A DNA stretch of 64,000 nucleotides, taken from CAMCTV01 sp964420985 (GTDB lineage Bacteria; Bacteroidota; Bacteroidia; Flavobacteriales_D; Sanyastnellaceae). Position 1 is the first letter of the stretch; each line of letters begins with the position of its first letter. This document shows positions 35,278 to 44,394 of this stretch, in pieces. The notes under the pieces were generated by a model. It made no database searches. It was not told the origin of the DNA and saw only the letters and a program-made list of their open reading frames with translations. The stretch covers positions 1-64,000 of the forward strand of contig CAYQUT010000005.1 of the NCBI GenBank assembly GCA_964420985.1, written 5' to 3'. The translations under genes were made by a program, and so were the position numbers.

Positions 35278-35999
35278 TCCACTTGCTTCACCATCTCCGT
35301 CAGGGGAATTCTAAAGCGATCACCATAGATACCTTCTGGAATACGCTTGCCGCAGGAAATCACCATGTTGATCTCCGCTTTTCGAGGAAGATTCAATAAC
35401 TTTTTTAAACGCTTGCTGTCCATCCCTTCCACTGGGCAAGTATCATGTCCCTCAGCACTCATGGACAACATAAAAGTTTGAGCGGCCAATGCTGCGCTTT
35501 TGTGAACAACAATGCGCATGTCCGTTCCTGTCACTTGACGAACCATCGGTCTTTTGAATCCCCCTATCGTCACAAAAATCTTCTTCATCCATCCGCGAAA
35601 TCCTAGAAAATCATTGTTGTACAACAACGGCATTAATTTGCTGTAGTACTTCAAGGCACTTTGTCCGCGAAAACTGGGACGATCTCCATGGACATTTTTG
35701 ACATGATTTAAATTGGCTTCAGCACGTTGCCGCCATAAATCAGGTCGTGCCACAACAACCACAATCTCTTTGGCAGTCTCTGTGGTATTTTGTCCTAAAC
35801 AACAAAACGATACCTGCTTGATTTTCTCAGGAGTACTCACCCTATACATTTCCCACAATTGCATATTGCTGCTGGAAGGAGCCAACTGCGCTCGCTCCAG
35901 ACTAACCGTTACTGCATTGGGGTCGTAATCCGTGGAATGATATTTTCTAACGGCGCGACGCGTTCTGACAATACTGTCAAAGATGTGGGATGGATTCAT
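35274..35999 (-). CDS. Nitroreductase-family protein
   Basis: 241 residues from ATG 35999, which overlaps the acyltransferase stop by 4 bp. RTRRAVRKYHSTDYD at the N-terminus and LAPSSSNMQLWE are the FMN-binding motifs of nitroreductases; KSAALAAQTFMLSMSAEGHDTCPVEGMD is the central helix. An NAD(P)H-dependent flavin enzyme of unknown substrate. Its 3' end overlaps the convergent SRPBCC gene by 4 bp. Confidence 0.88.
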   Translation of the reverse strand: MNPSHIFDSIVRTRRAVRKYHSTDYDPNAVTVSLERAQLAPSSSNMQLWEMYRVSTPEKIKQVSFCCLGQNTTETAKEIVVVVARPDLWRQRAEANLNHVKNVHGDRPSFRGQSALKYYSKLMPLLYNNDFLGFRGWMKKIFVTIGGFKRPMVRQVTGTDMRIVVHKSAALAAQTFMLSMSAEGHDTCPVEGMDSKRLKKLLNLPRKAEINMVISCGKRIPEGIYGDRFRIPLTEMVKQVD

Positions 36000-37081
36000 G
36001 TTGATTTTTTTTCTCTCTTCATCATCCAAGGCATTTCAATGTGAACATACAAAAGATGAGCGAGGACAAAAGTAATGACCCAAAACAAGCCATAGCGAAT
36101 AATCGCAATAGAAAAATCATTACTCATCATAAAATGATTCAACAAAGAGAACACCACGCCCAAATTAACCAAATACATGGAATAAGAACGTTTGGAAATC
36201 CATACCATTGCTGATCCAAACAAATTCAAAGGTGCCGCTTTCCAGCTATTGAGCAGTGGCAATAACAAAGCAACCCCCAATGACTTTATGGAAAAGGACA
36301 CAACGCGCTCATAGCTGCCAAAGGCATCCAACATGTAGAAATGATCCACAACCAAAAGAACAATACCTACAATGAAAAACAATCTGGTATATCTTGAAAA
36401 TAGCCTTTGATGATAAAAGAAAAAGTAGGCAGCCATCAGACCAAAGGCGATGGAATCCAAACGATATAAAATGACTTTTCGCCATTCTACATCCCAGTGA
36501 TACCAATCCATTCCAGCAGGGAAAGGTTTAAGAATTCGAAAAAACAAAGGCAGCAACAAAAGGGACAGCGCAGCAATCAAGTAGGATTGTTTTTTGCTAA
36601 AAAAAATGTTCAACGTCAACAACAAGAAAGGAAAAATAAAATAGAACCATTCTTCTACGGACAAACTCCAACTCTCCCAAAAAAAACCTTGAAAACCATG
36701 GGTTAGATTTTGACTGAAAACAAGAAAATTCCAATGAACGGAAGAGAAGGCATCACGGGAAAAACCCAACCAAACAATTCCCAATTGAATCAAAAGGATA
36801 AAATAATAATTGGGCAAAGTGCGGTACCATCTTCGTTTCAAAAACACCCAAGTATCCTTTCTGCTCCATGGCTCAATGGAAGATTGCATCAATATCAATA
36901 TTTGACCGCCTATTAAAAACCCGCTCAGCACAAAGAACAATTCAACGCCATCAATCAAAGGAATGGAGATCCAATTCTTGAAAATATCACCCGCCAACAA
37001 TTTCGCATGGCCTTTTAACACCAATAGAATGGCGATGGCCCTTAAAACGTCTAAACCAAAAACGCGTTGCGCATTGTGCAT
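35996..37081 (-). CDS. Acyltransferase 3 family membrane protein (OafA/YrhL-like)
   Basis: 361 residues with about ten hydrophobic segments. The N-terminal LDVLRAIAILLVLKGHA and ELFFVLSGFLIG are the family hallmarks (R and H of the first segment are catalytic in relatives). It O-acylates sugars of LPS or other glycans at the inner membrane. First gene of a two-gene unit with the nitroreductase. Confidence 0.92.
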   Translation of the reverse strand: MHNAQRVFGLDVLRAIAILLVLKGHAKLLAGDIFKNWISIPLIDGVELFFVLSGFLIGGQILILMQSSIEPWSRKDTWVFLKRRWYRTLPNYYFILLIQLGIVWLGFSRDAFSSVHWNFLVFSQNLTHGFQGFFWESWSLSVEEWFYFIFPFLLLTLNIFFSKKQSYLIAALSLLLLPLFFRILKPFPAGMDWYHWDVEWRKVILYRLDSIAFGLMAAYFFFYHQRLFSRYTRLFFIVGIVLLVVDHFYMLDAFGSYERVVSFSIKSLGVALLLPLLNSWKAAPLNLFGSAMVWISKRSYSMYLVNLGVVFSLLNHFMMSNDFSIAIIRYGLFWVITFVLAHLLYVHIEMPWMMKREKKST

Positions 37082-37234
37082 GCATTAAAGATAGAGAACA
37101 ATACCAGACTGAAAAAAGCCCCTCCCCAACAGGTTAGTAACAATTAGTGATTTTGATTTTGATTAGGAATAAATTTCATAAGAAGGCTATATAAAGAGCG
37201 AGAAACGGAAAGAGAATAAACCCCGAAAAGGCAC

Positions 37235-37288
37235 AAAAAAAAATCAGAGTTTAAAACTTCACTTTTGCTCAGTTCCTCACTCTGATTT
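37235..37288 (-). terminator. Terminator after tRNA-Leu
   Basis: On the - strand AAATCAGAGT (37288-37279) pairs with ACTCTGATTT (37250-37241) across a 28-nt loop, followed by a T-rich run (plus-strand A's at 37235-37243). It ends the tRNA-Leu transcript before the acyltransferase region. Confidence 0.6.
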
Positions 37289-37289
37289 G

Positions 37290-37374
37290 TACCCCGGGCG
37301 GGACTTGAACCCGCACGACCGCAATGGTCACAGGATTTTAAGTCCTGCGTGTCTACCGATTCCACCACCAGGGC
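37290..37374 (-). tRNA. tRNA-Leu (UAA)
   Basis: 85-nt class II tRNA. Reading the - strand: GCCCTGG acceptor arm, D arm TGGTGGAATCGG, anticodon stem-loop with CTTAAAA giving UAA, a variable arm TGTGACCATTGCGGTCG and T arm GGTTCAAGTCC. The 3' CCA is not encoded. Confidence 0.95.
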
Positions 37375-37395
37375 ATTTGGTTTTCGGCTATTTTA

Positions 37396-37433
37396 TAAAA
37401 AAAATCCCGTTAGCGAATCATCGCTACGGGATT
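37396..37433 (-). terminator. Terminator between tRNA-Gly and tRNA-Leu
   Basis: On the - strand AATCCCGTAGCGA (37433-37421) pairs with TCGCTAACGGGATT (37416-37403; one bulge), followed by eight T's. A perfect Rho-independent form, it separates two tRNA genes of the same strand only 65 bp apart. Confidence 0.85.
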
Positions 37434-37439
37434 CAACTG

Positions 37440-37512
37440 AGCGGGAGACGAGACTCGAACTCGCGACCCTAACCTTGGCAAGGTTATGCTCTACCAACTG
37501 AGCTACTCCCGC
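37440..37512 (-). tRNA. tRNA-Gly (GCC)
   Basis: 73-nt tRNA: - strand GCGGGAG acceptor, D arm GCTCAGTTGGTAGAGC, anticodon loop TTGCCAA with GCC, T arm GAGTTCGAGTCTC and discriminator base U. CCA not encoded. Confidence 0.96.
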
Positions 37513-37569
37513 TTAAAGAACGTTTGGAGTGCAAAAATACACTCAATTTCTATTTGCGCAAGTCTTTTT

Positions 37570-38829
37570 TTATCTTTTTTTTCCTTCCCAAATTTCAGCC
37601 ATGGTTTTCAATACTTTGTCCTTAGCTCCAGTGCGTCGGTGAATCATTTCCCTTGCGGTTTTGCCTGCGTTTTGTCTTTCGGAGTCATTTTCCAACCATC
37701 GTCTCAACTGCTTATCTAAATCCTTGCATTCATTCAACTGAACACCCCCTCCTACTTCACGCAATGCCTGAGCTTCCAAGAATTTCTGGGCATTGGGCCC
37801 CCAAATCACCGCACACCCATGGGCAGCAGGCTCCAATACATTGTGAATGCCCTTGCCCCATCCTCCACCGATGATGGCGATATCCCCCAACTTGTACATC
37901 CCTCCCAATTCCCCCATTGTATTCAATAACAATATGGGGGCATTATTTAACTCGCCAAGACCTGTTGCCCTTTGTGTCTTTCCCATGAACAGTCGCTCTA
38001 TCCTTTGAATATTTTCCTCGTCAATATGATGTGGAGCTACAACCCATTTCACCTTGGGGTATTCATCAACCATTGCCACAACAGCTTCCTCCTCTATTGG
38101 ATAAGAGGATCCCAACACTACCACGGTTGAATCGGCCTTCCATCTTAGGTACCGCTCTTCCAACTTGGCATTCAGTGCCACCTCCGCTACCCTATCGTAT
38201 CGGGTATCACCACTTACTTCCATTGCGTCCACACCAATTCCTTTTAATAAACTGAAAGATGTTTCATCTTGAACATGAAAGTAATCAATCCTGTGAAGAA
38301 CTTTAGCCCAATATCCTTTGAGCAGTCCTGAGAAAAAACGTTGTTCCTTTCTGAAAATACCTGAAATCATGACAACAGGTATTCCACTGTTTTGCAAGGC
38401 AAGCAACATGTTGGGCCAGACTTCATACTTCACCAGTGCCAACAGTGTAGGTCGCAAACAGCCTACCCACCGGCGCATTTCAAAAGTAGTATCCAATGGA
38501 AGATATAGAATCAAATCGGCCCCAGAATAGTTCTTTCTCACCTCATATCCGCTAGGAGAATAAAAAGTCAGTACAATTTTTGCATCCGGGAATTGTCTTT
38601 TAAATCCTTCTATCACAGGACGACCTTGTTCAAACTCACCCAATGAAGCGGCATGTAACCACATCACTTTGTCATTGGGAAATTGCATTCGCCATGCTTT
38701 AAGTGTAGAGTAACTCTGATCTTGGCCATTAACCAGTAATCGTGCACGAGGATGAAAGAATGACAAACAACGCAAAAATGTTTGGTAGACTTTTAATACA
38801 ACACCTAGCAACCCGTCCAACATCGACAT
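37570..38829 (-). CDS. waaA: 3-deoxy-D-manno-octulosonic acid (KDO) transferase
   Basis: 419 residues from ATG 38829, whose A is shared with the upstream stop (TGATG). GT30 family: WLHAASLGEFEQGRPVI holds the catalytic Glu, then a GT-B second half with VVLGSSYPIEEEAV and GGGWGKGIHNVLEPAAHG. It adds KDO to lipid A at the cytosolic face. Final gene of the fabD-kinase-regulator-OMP operon. Confidence 0.95.
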   Translation of the reverse strand: MSMLDGLLGVVLKVYQTFLRCLSFFHPRARLLVNGQDQSYSTLKAWRMQFPNDKVMWLHAASLGEFEQGRPVIEGFKRQFPDAKIVLTFYSPSGYEVRKNYSGADLILYLPLDTTFEMRRWVGCLRPTLLALVKYEVWPNMLLALQNSGIPVVMISGIFRKEQRFFSGLLKGYWAKVLHRIDYFHVQDETSFSLLKGIGVDAMEVSGDTRYDRVAEVALNAKLEERYLRWKADSTVVVLGSSYPIEEEAVVAMVDEYPKVKWVVAPHHIDEENIQRIERLFMGKTQRATGLGELNNAPILLLNTMGELGGMYKLGDIAIIGGGWGKGIHNVLEPAAHGCAVIWGPNAQKFLEAQALREVGGGVQLNECKDLDKQLRRWLENDSERQNAGKTAREMIHRRTGAKDKVLKTMAEIWEGKKR

Positions 38830-39581
38830 CAATTGAGATAAAACTTATCTGGGGCTCTCTGATACAAGTGCAAAACCCAACCCAACTTGAATCCAAGATA
38901 CCCATCAGAACGTCTTTGATTGTCCAACAGTTGGGTGTCATAATTGAATCCCCTCACATTTTTCGTTTGTCCTTGAATCCACTCCAAACCCGCAACCAAG
39001 TTCACCAATTTATTATTGCTCATGTAAAAATATCCGAGGAATGCACGCCCCATCAGTCCCGTTGTTAATCGGTCGTACCCTCTGAGGTATTCTCCTTGCA
39101 ATGCATTGATCTCATGACTTTGGTGCTCGATTCTTATTTTATGGGTCATGAATCCCAATCCTCCTGTCGCCAATAAACCACTATTGGGATTGGGGCCAAA
39201 AGTGTTGAATACATGTCCTGCCTCAAAACAAGCTGACCAACCGCGCTGTTGGATATACACCACAGCGGGCTGACCCTGGTTGTCCAAAATCTCGCCATTG
39301 TCCGTGTATAAATTTTGCAGCAACCCAGGTTCGGTTACTTTATTCCCAAAATGATACTGGCATTGGACTCCCCAATAATGACTCTTTTTGTCTTTAATGT
39401 CAAAAGCCAATCCAAGTGCACCTGATGGCCCGAATCTTTTGGCCAAATCAGCCACTGGATAATGATGCCCATAAACAATGGAAATGTGCGGATTAAATAG
39501 CACACTGTCCCTGACCTGAAATTGAGCTTTCAAAAAAGGAGAAGAACAAAACAACACCAACAAAAAAAACAATTTTCTCAC
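38829..39581 (-). CDS. Predicted outer-membrane beta-barrel protein
   Basis: 250 residues with a signal peptide (cleavage near LKAQ). GTG start overlapping the regulator stop by 4 bp; no better start downstream fits the signal peptide. Alternating hydrophobic beta strands such as HYWGVQCQYHFGN and GYLGFKLGWVLHLYQ. No family recognised. Between a response regulator and kdtA, so an envelope role is likely. Confidence 0.75.
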   Translation of the reverse strand: MRKLFFLLVLFCSSPFLKAQFQVRDSVLFNPHISIVYGHHYPVADLAKRFGPSGALGLAFDIKDKKSHYWGVQCQYHFGNKVTEPGLLQNLYTDNGEILDNQGQPAVVYIQQRGWSACFEAGHVFNTFGPNPNSGLLATGGLGFMTHKIRIEHQSHEINALQGEYLRGYDRLTTGLMGRAFLGYFYMSNNKLVNLVAGLEWIQGQTKNVRGFNYDTQLLDNQRRSDGYLGFKLGWVLHLYQRAPDKFYLN

Positions 39582-40270
39582 TGCACTACCAATTTAAATC
39601 CTACTCCATGAATATTGACGATGGAAATACTTTCATCCTGCGACAAGTACTTTCTTAATCTTGTAATGAATACATCCATGCTGCGTCCGACAAAATAATT
39701 ATCATCCCCCCAAACCATATTGGACAAGAGTTCTCTTTCCAGCACTTGACCTTGATGATCCACCAATAACTTCAACAAATCCGCTTCTTTTTTGGTTAAT
39801 TTCCGCTGAGATTGCGGACCAATCAATTCATAATTTTTAAAATCGAATTGATACAAACCCAAGCGCTGGGTATTTTGTGTCTTTAAGGCAAATTTTTCAT
39901 TTCTTTTTAAAATAGCCTTGATACGCAAAATCAATTCATCACTTGAAAAAGGCTTGGTGATATAATCATCCCCGCCCAATTGAAATCCTTTGATCTTGTC
40001 TTCAGACAATCCTTTGGCGGTGAGAAAAACGATAGGAATGGTTTCATTGATTTTTCGTATATCCTCAGCCAAAGAGAATCCATCTTTTTTGGGCATCATC
40101 ACATCCAATAAGCACAAATCATAGGGTTGCTTATTGAATTGGACCAAACCTTCCTTGCCGTCTGTGGCCAAATGCACCACAAATCCTTCTTGCTTCAGGG
40201 TGTCTTGAATGACAAAACCCAAATTGCGGTCATCTTCGACCAATAGGATATGCGGATGTTGATTTTCCAT
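39578..40270 (-). CDS. OmpR-family response regulator
   Basis: 230 residues. Receiver domain with D in CLLDVMMPKKDG, VFLTAKG and the lysine of YITKPFSS, and winged-helix output domain with RKLTKKEADLLKLL and FVGRSMDVFITRLRKYL. DNA-binding partner of the kinase encoded 13 bp upstream. Confidence 0.96.
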   Translation of the reverse strand: MENQHPHILLVEDDRNLGFVIQDTLKQEGFVVHLATDGKEGLVQFNKQPYDLCLLDVMMPKKDGFSLAEDIRKINETIPIVFLTAKGLSEDKIKGFQLGGDDYITKPFSSDELILRIKAILKRNEKFALKTQNTQRLGLYQFDFKNYELIGPQSQRKLTKKEADLLKLLVDHQGQVLERELLSNMVWGDDNYFVGRSMDVFITRLRKYLSQDESISIVNIHGVGFKLVVQ

Positions 40271-40283
40271 GAACGAAATATAA

Positions 40284-41555
40284 TCAATTTTTACTTAAAG
40301 GAAGTTCAAGTGTAAATACAGATCCTTTTCCCAACTCACTCTTAACAAAGATTTTACCTTTTTGTGCCTTGAGCATTGTTTTAACGTAATAAAGTCCTAA
40401 CCCAAACCCCTTGACATCATGAATGTCTCCTGTGGGAACGCGATAAAATCGATCAAAAATCAATCGTTGCTGCCGCCTGTTGATTCCAATTCCGTTGTCT
40501 TTAAAATCAATCCTAATGCAACGTTTATGGATGTATGTACTCACCTCAATGTGCGGTACCTTATCTGTGTATTTGATGGCATTGTCCATCAAGTTGTAAA
40601 TGATATTGGATATGTGAACGCGATCAGCATGGATGGTACTTTGTATGGCGCACAAGTCCAATTTCATGGTTCCCCCACTCTCAGCCACTCGCTCCAAATT
40701 GGCTTGAAAAGCATCATGAATAATGACATGAACATCAAAATCTTCCCAGCGAATATTTCTCTTTCTTGGTGTCAAGGATGACAACTGAAGCACCTTTTCC
40801 AATTGGTCTTTTAAGCGCTTTGTCTCTGTTTCGATAATACCAATATAGGTGTTCATTCGATCAGTGTCCAAACGGGTTTTATCCTGCTTTAACACCTCTG
40901 CACTCAGCTGTATGGTGGCCAAAGGAGTCTTCAACTCATGGGTCATGTTGTTCACAAAATCATTTCTGATGGAACCCAGTCTCTTCTCTCTAAACAAGAC
41001 ACCAATGGTGTAGGCGAAGAACACAAAGATGAGGAAAATAATTCCCGTACTGTACATCCAAAAATCTATTCGCTTGAGCAAGTAAACATTTTTTTGAGGA
41101 AAATAAAGACTCAAGTAATGACCTTCTTCTGGGTAAACTTGAAGACCACTTTGAATGGCATCTTGTTCCTTTAAACTATCAGCAAATAACCAAGCTTCCG
41201 ATTCATACTCACCTGTAAAACAATCATACATACCATATTCCACGGGCTCTTGTAAACCTTCCAAAAGAAGTTCTTTTTCCAGAAGCGTTCTCAATAAAAA
41301 AGAATCTGGTGTATGATTGATGACCACCAAAAAATGAGCATCATTGATCCGTTTGGCAGGGGTTAACAGGGATTTATCATTTTCAATCAAATGTATTTTC
41401 GTCGCCACATCAGTCAATGCAGTAGTGACTTTTGATTCAAAAACTCTTTCTTGAAGCTGATAGGCTTGCCTTATCCAATACACTTGACCGGCAGTAATCA
41501 ATCCCAAAGAGATTACACCGATTAATATAATAACAACAATGCTCCTCTTTATCAT
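40284..41555 (-). CDS. Membrane sensor histidine kinase
   Basis: 423 residues. Two transmembrane segments (about 7-27 and 167-190) enclose a 140-residue periplasmic sensor. HisKA NNMTHELKTPLATIQLSAEV and HATPase N box IIYNLMDNAIKYT, DNGIG and GFGLGLYYV. It forms a two-component pair with the following OmpR regulator; overlaps fabD by 4 bp. Confidence 0.95.
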   Translation of the reverse strand: MIKRSIVVIILIGVISLGLITAGQVYWIRQAYQLQERVFESKVTTALTDVATKIHLIENDKSLLTPAKRINDAHFLVVINHTPDSFLLRTLLEKELLLEGLQEPVEYGMYDCFTGEYESEAWLFADSLKEQDAIQSGLQVYPEEGHYLSLYFPQKNVYLLKRIDFWMYSTGIIFLIFVFFAYTIGVLFREKRLGSIRNDFVNNMTHELKTPLATIQLSAEVLKQDKTRLDTDRMNTYIGIIETETKRLKDQLEKVLQLSSLTPRKRNIRWEDFDVHVIIHDAFQANLERVAESGGTMKLDLCAIQSTIHADRVHISNIIYNLMDNAIKYTDKVPHIEVSTYIHKRCIRIDFKDNGIGINRRQQRLIFDRFYRVPTGDIHDVKGFGLGLYYVKTMLKAQKGKIFVKSELGKGSVFTLELPLSKN

Positions 41556-42439
41556 TCACCCCACTGTGCTGAGCTTACAGGTAGATCTCTATTGACTTTT
41601 TTGAAAAGTCCTTGCAACACCTTTCCTGGGCCCACTTCAATGACTTCAGTGCAACCTTCAGCAATCATGTTCTCCATGATTTGCGTCCATCTTACAGGAG
41701 CTGTCAATTGCTCTATCAACAATTGTTTGATCACTTCAGGATCAACTTGAGGCAGCGCGTTGACATTTTGGTATACAGGACAAATGGGTGCTGAAACATG
41801 GGTATTGGCAATGGCCAACATCAATTCCTCCTGAGCGGGCATCATCAATGGACTGTGAAAAGCACCGCCTACAGCCAACTTCAACGCTCTTTTGGCACCT
41901 GCTGCAGTCAATTGAGCACAAGCCAAATCTATTGCCTCATTGCTCCCTGAGATAACCAATTGACCGGGACAATTGTAATTAGCGGCTACAACAACTCCGT
42001 CGATACCATTACAAATCTCTTCCACTTTGGCATCTTCCAATCCCAAAATGGCCGCCATGGTTGATGGATTGATTTCGCAAGCTCTTTGCATGGCCATTGC
42101 GCGGGCAGCAACCAAACGCAATCCATCTTCAAAACTCAAAGCCTTTGCCGCAACCAATGCGGAAAATTCACCCAAACTGTGACCCGCCACCATTGCGGGT
42201 TGAAAATGATCCCCTAAACATGCAGACATGACAACAGAATGCAAGAAGATAGCGGGCTGGGTTACTCTGGTTTGTTTTAATTCTTCTTCGGTTCCAGAGA
42301 ACATGATATCGGTTATTCTGAAACCCAAGATTTCATTGGCACGCTCCAACATATCTTTGGCTGCGGCATTGCCATCGTACAAATCTTTGGCCATGCCCGT
42401 AAATTGGGCTCCTTGGCCAGGAAAAACATAAGCTTTCAT
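41552..42439 (-). CDS. fabD: Malonyl CoA-acyl carrier protein transacylase
   Basis: 295 residues from ATG 42439 (MKAYVFPGQGAQF). Catalytic GHSLGE nucleophile motif and AFHSPLM histidine are visible. It charges ACP with malonate for fatty acid synthesis. Oddly it heads an operon with a two-component system and the KDO transferase, so lipid and LPS supply may be regulated together. Confidence 0.96.
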   Translation of the reverse strand: MKAYVFPGQGAQFTGMAKDLYDGNAAAKDMLERANEILGFRITDIMFSGTEEELKQTRVTQPAIFLHSVVMSACLGDHFQPAMVAGHSLGEFSALVAAKALSFEDGLRLVAARAMAMQRACEINPSTMAAILGLEDAKVEEICNGIDGVVVAANYNCPGQLVISGSNEAIDLACAQLTAAGAKRALKLAVGGAFHSPLMMPAQEELMLAIANTHVSAPICPVYQNVNALPQVDPEVIKQLLIEQLTAPVRWTQIMENMIAEGCTEVIEVGPGKVLQGLFKKVNRDLPVSSAQWGE

Positions 42440-42453
42440 TCTGACTATTCTAA

Positions 42454-43509
42454 TTAATTCTTGATCCACTTTTTGGTTACACCATTGATCTCAATGAAAT
42501 AAGTTCCCACGGTGAGTTTTTGAGCATCCCATTGAGACAACGCACTTACATTGTCTTTAAAAACAACACTACCCTTCTCATCCCAAATGGTCAAAATGGC
42601 TGATGAATTGGATTGAACATTAAGTTCCTTTCCAGGATTGGGATATACCTTCCAATCAGCGGCATTATTTTCTTGAATACCATTGGGCGCTGTTGCATAA
42701 ATCAATGCACCCGTGGTGGCTCCCAAAGTTGTATTGATCTGCAACAAGGGAACTTTTATACCCGGTGTAAGCCATTTGTACTCTACCGCCTCTGGACGAG
42801 GAAAAGCGAAACCAAAAGAGAATTGAGATATATACAATGAGTCATTGCCGGTTACAGTTGACTTCACTTTAATGACAGGATAATCTGTCCCGAAAAAATT
42901 CATGGTTCCTTGAGCGAGAACTTCTGTTCTTCTTGTCTGAGCAGTTGCATAAGTGCCCAAAGTTGGTATATCATATTGAAAGTAAGAATCATTGGTTTGA
43001 TCCAATGGATAGGTCAAAGGCAATGGATAGATGATGTCAACAGGGTCACCCTGAGCACCCGTTGGAAAGCCGCTGATACTGGCTCCAAATCCCGTAAGCG
43101 CATATCGTGAGTTGGTCACTTGATAAAAGGCATAGGTGTTTTCAATGGTGATGGGAATAGGCAATGGCAATTGATCCGTAGGCAATGTTGGCGGAGTGGT
43201 GATGGTGGTATAATCACTATTGTGTTCCGCATCAAAGGGCGAATTAAAAAAGAATTGATAGGCAAAAGGTGCATTGGTAAGCGGTTCACAATTAACAGTG
43301 GTGTAATTCCCCAATGGTGTTAATACCGATGAATTGACATTCCATGTTAAACCACTGCCCGCTTGATCCAAATTCCAATTGCCATTCCATGTTGCATTCT
43401 CTTGTGTTAATACATCTCCTGAATTAGGCATATCGGCTGAGGTAATGGAAACCTGAGAGAAAATTCTTAGTTGCATTAAAAAACAACTTAGTATAAGAAT
43501 ATATTTCAT
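42454..43509 (-). CDS. Secreted protein with T9SS type A sorting domain
   Basis: 351 residues: signal peptide (ends near LRIFSQ), a 250-residue beta-rich body of unknown family, and a C-terminal sorting domain starting with VYPNPGKELNVQ. It lies 14 bp upstream of fabD in the same direction. Exported by the type IX system; function not identifiable. Confidence 0.85.
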   Translation of the reverse strand: MKYILILSCFLMQLRIFSQVSITSADMPNSGDVLTQENATWNGNWNLDQAGSGLTWNVNSSVLTPLGNYTTVNCEPLTNAPFAYQFFFNSPFDAEHNSDYTTITTPPTLPTDQLPLPIPITIENTYAFYQVTNSRYALTGFGASISGFPTGAQGDPVDIIYPLPLTYPLDQTNDSYFQYDIPTLGTYATAQTRRTEVLAQGTMNFFGTDYPVIKVKSTVTGNDSLYISQFSFGFAFPRPEAVEYKWLTPGIKVPLLQINTTLGATTGALIYATAPNGIQENNAADWKVYPNPGKELNVQSNSSAILTIWDEKGSVVFKDNVSALSQWDAQKLTVGTYFIEINGVTKKWIKN

Positions 43510-43629
43510 GCTTTTTTTTTCGAAGGTAATAAATCGTTGAAAACTTGTGGGGAATTTTTTTAGAAATTCTTCCGGTCACTCCCAAGCATGTTTAGTTTCG
43601 TAACTTGTCAAAACAGCATTGAATTGAGT

Positions 43630-43902
43630 ATGATAGACCACCACGATTATGTTATTTTGGACATCATCCAAAACTTTAAGAAGAACAACAAAAATCAATT
43701 GATTAAGCTATCACAATTGGAGGCCAACTTTTGGGTGAAGGTTGAACGTGAATTGGCACACCAAAATCAATCTGCGCAATTGGGAGAAAGAATCTCTAAA
43801 CTTTATTTAGAAGGTTTTATCATTAACAAACCCAATATAGGTTATACCATCACCCGAAAAGGCAAAGAGCTATTGCTTCAAGCACGCCCAGTTCAACAGT
43901 AA
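43630..43902 (+). CDS. Small winged-helix-like protein
   Basis: 90 residues from ATG 43630 (MIDHHDY). Helix-rich with a C-terminal wing-like GYTITRKGKELLL, resembling small winged-helix regulators. Convergent with ribH, 3 bp between the stops. No known family identified. Confidence 0.6.
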   Translation: MIDHHDYVILDIIQNFKKNNKNQLIKLSQLEANFWVKVERELAHQNQSAQLGERISKLYLEGFIINKPNIGYTITRKGKELLLQARPVQQ

Positions 43903-43905
43903 ATG

Positions 43906-44394
43906 TTATCCATTTAATTTCTCTCTCAAGGAGGCCATTTTGATGGCCGTAGCTGCCGCCTCTGCACCCTTGTTCCCCTTCTTACCGCCGCTTCTGTCTT
44001 TGGATTGCTGAATGTTGTCATCTGTCAATACACCAAAAATTACGGGCATTGCATATTGTAGACCAACATTCATGATTCCTTTAGCAGTGGCTTGTGAGAC
44101 AAAATCAAAGTGAGCAGTTTCTCCTCTGATGACGCAACCCAAACAAATCACCCCATCCAAAGGTTGTGCTTCAATCAAAAGCTGTGCTCCATGCGCCAAT
44201 TCAAAACTACCTGGAACGTATACTATTTTAATCTTGGATTTTTTGACACCAGCCTTTTTTAATACATCCAGTGCGCCTTTCAATAAGCCATTGGTAATTT
44301 CGTTATTCCACTCGGACACAACGATACCAAAAGAGAAATGCCCGGCTTCGGGCATTTGACTCCAATCGATATTCGATAAATTTTTTGTTGCCAT
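43906..44394 (-). CDS. ribH: 6,7-dimethyl-8-ribityllumazine synthase
   Basis: 162 residues. SFELAHGAQLL, LGCVIRGETAHFDFVSQATAKGIM and FGVLTDDNIQQ are characteristic. Forms 6,7-dimethyl-8-ribityllumazine in riboflavin synthesis. Overlaps the TPR gene by 1 bp. Confidence 0.97.
   Translation of the reverse strand: MATKNLSNIDWSQMPEAGHFSFGIVVSEWNNEITNGLLKGALDVLKKAGVKKSKIKIVYVPGSFELAHGAQLLIEAQPLDGVICLGCVIRGETAHFDFVSQATAKGIMNVGLQYAMPVIFGVLTDDNIQQSKDRSGGKKGNKGAEAAATAIKMASLREKLNG

Noticed and set aside
37144..37368. Open frame overlapping tRNA-Leu
   Set aside because: The sequence is explained fully by the tRNA gene and its terminator.
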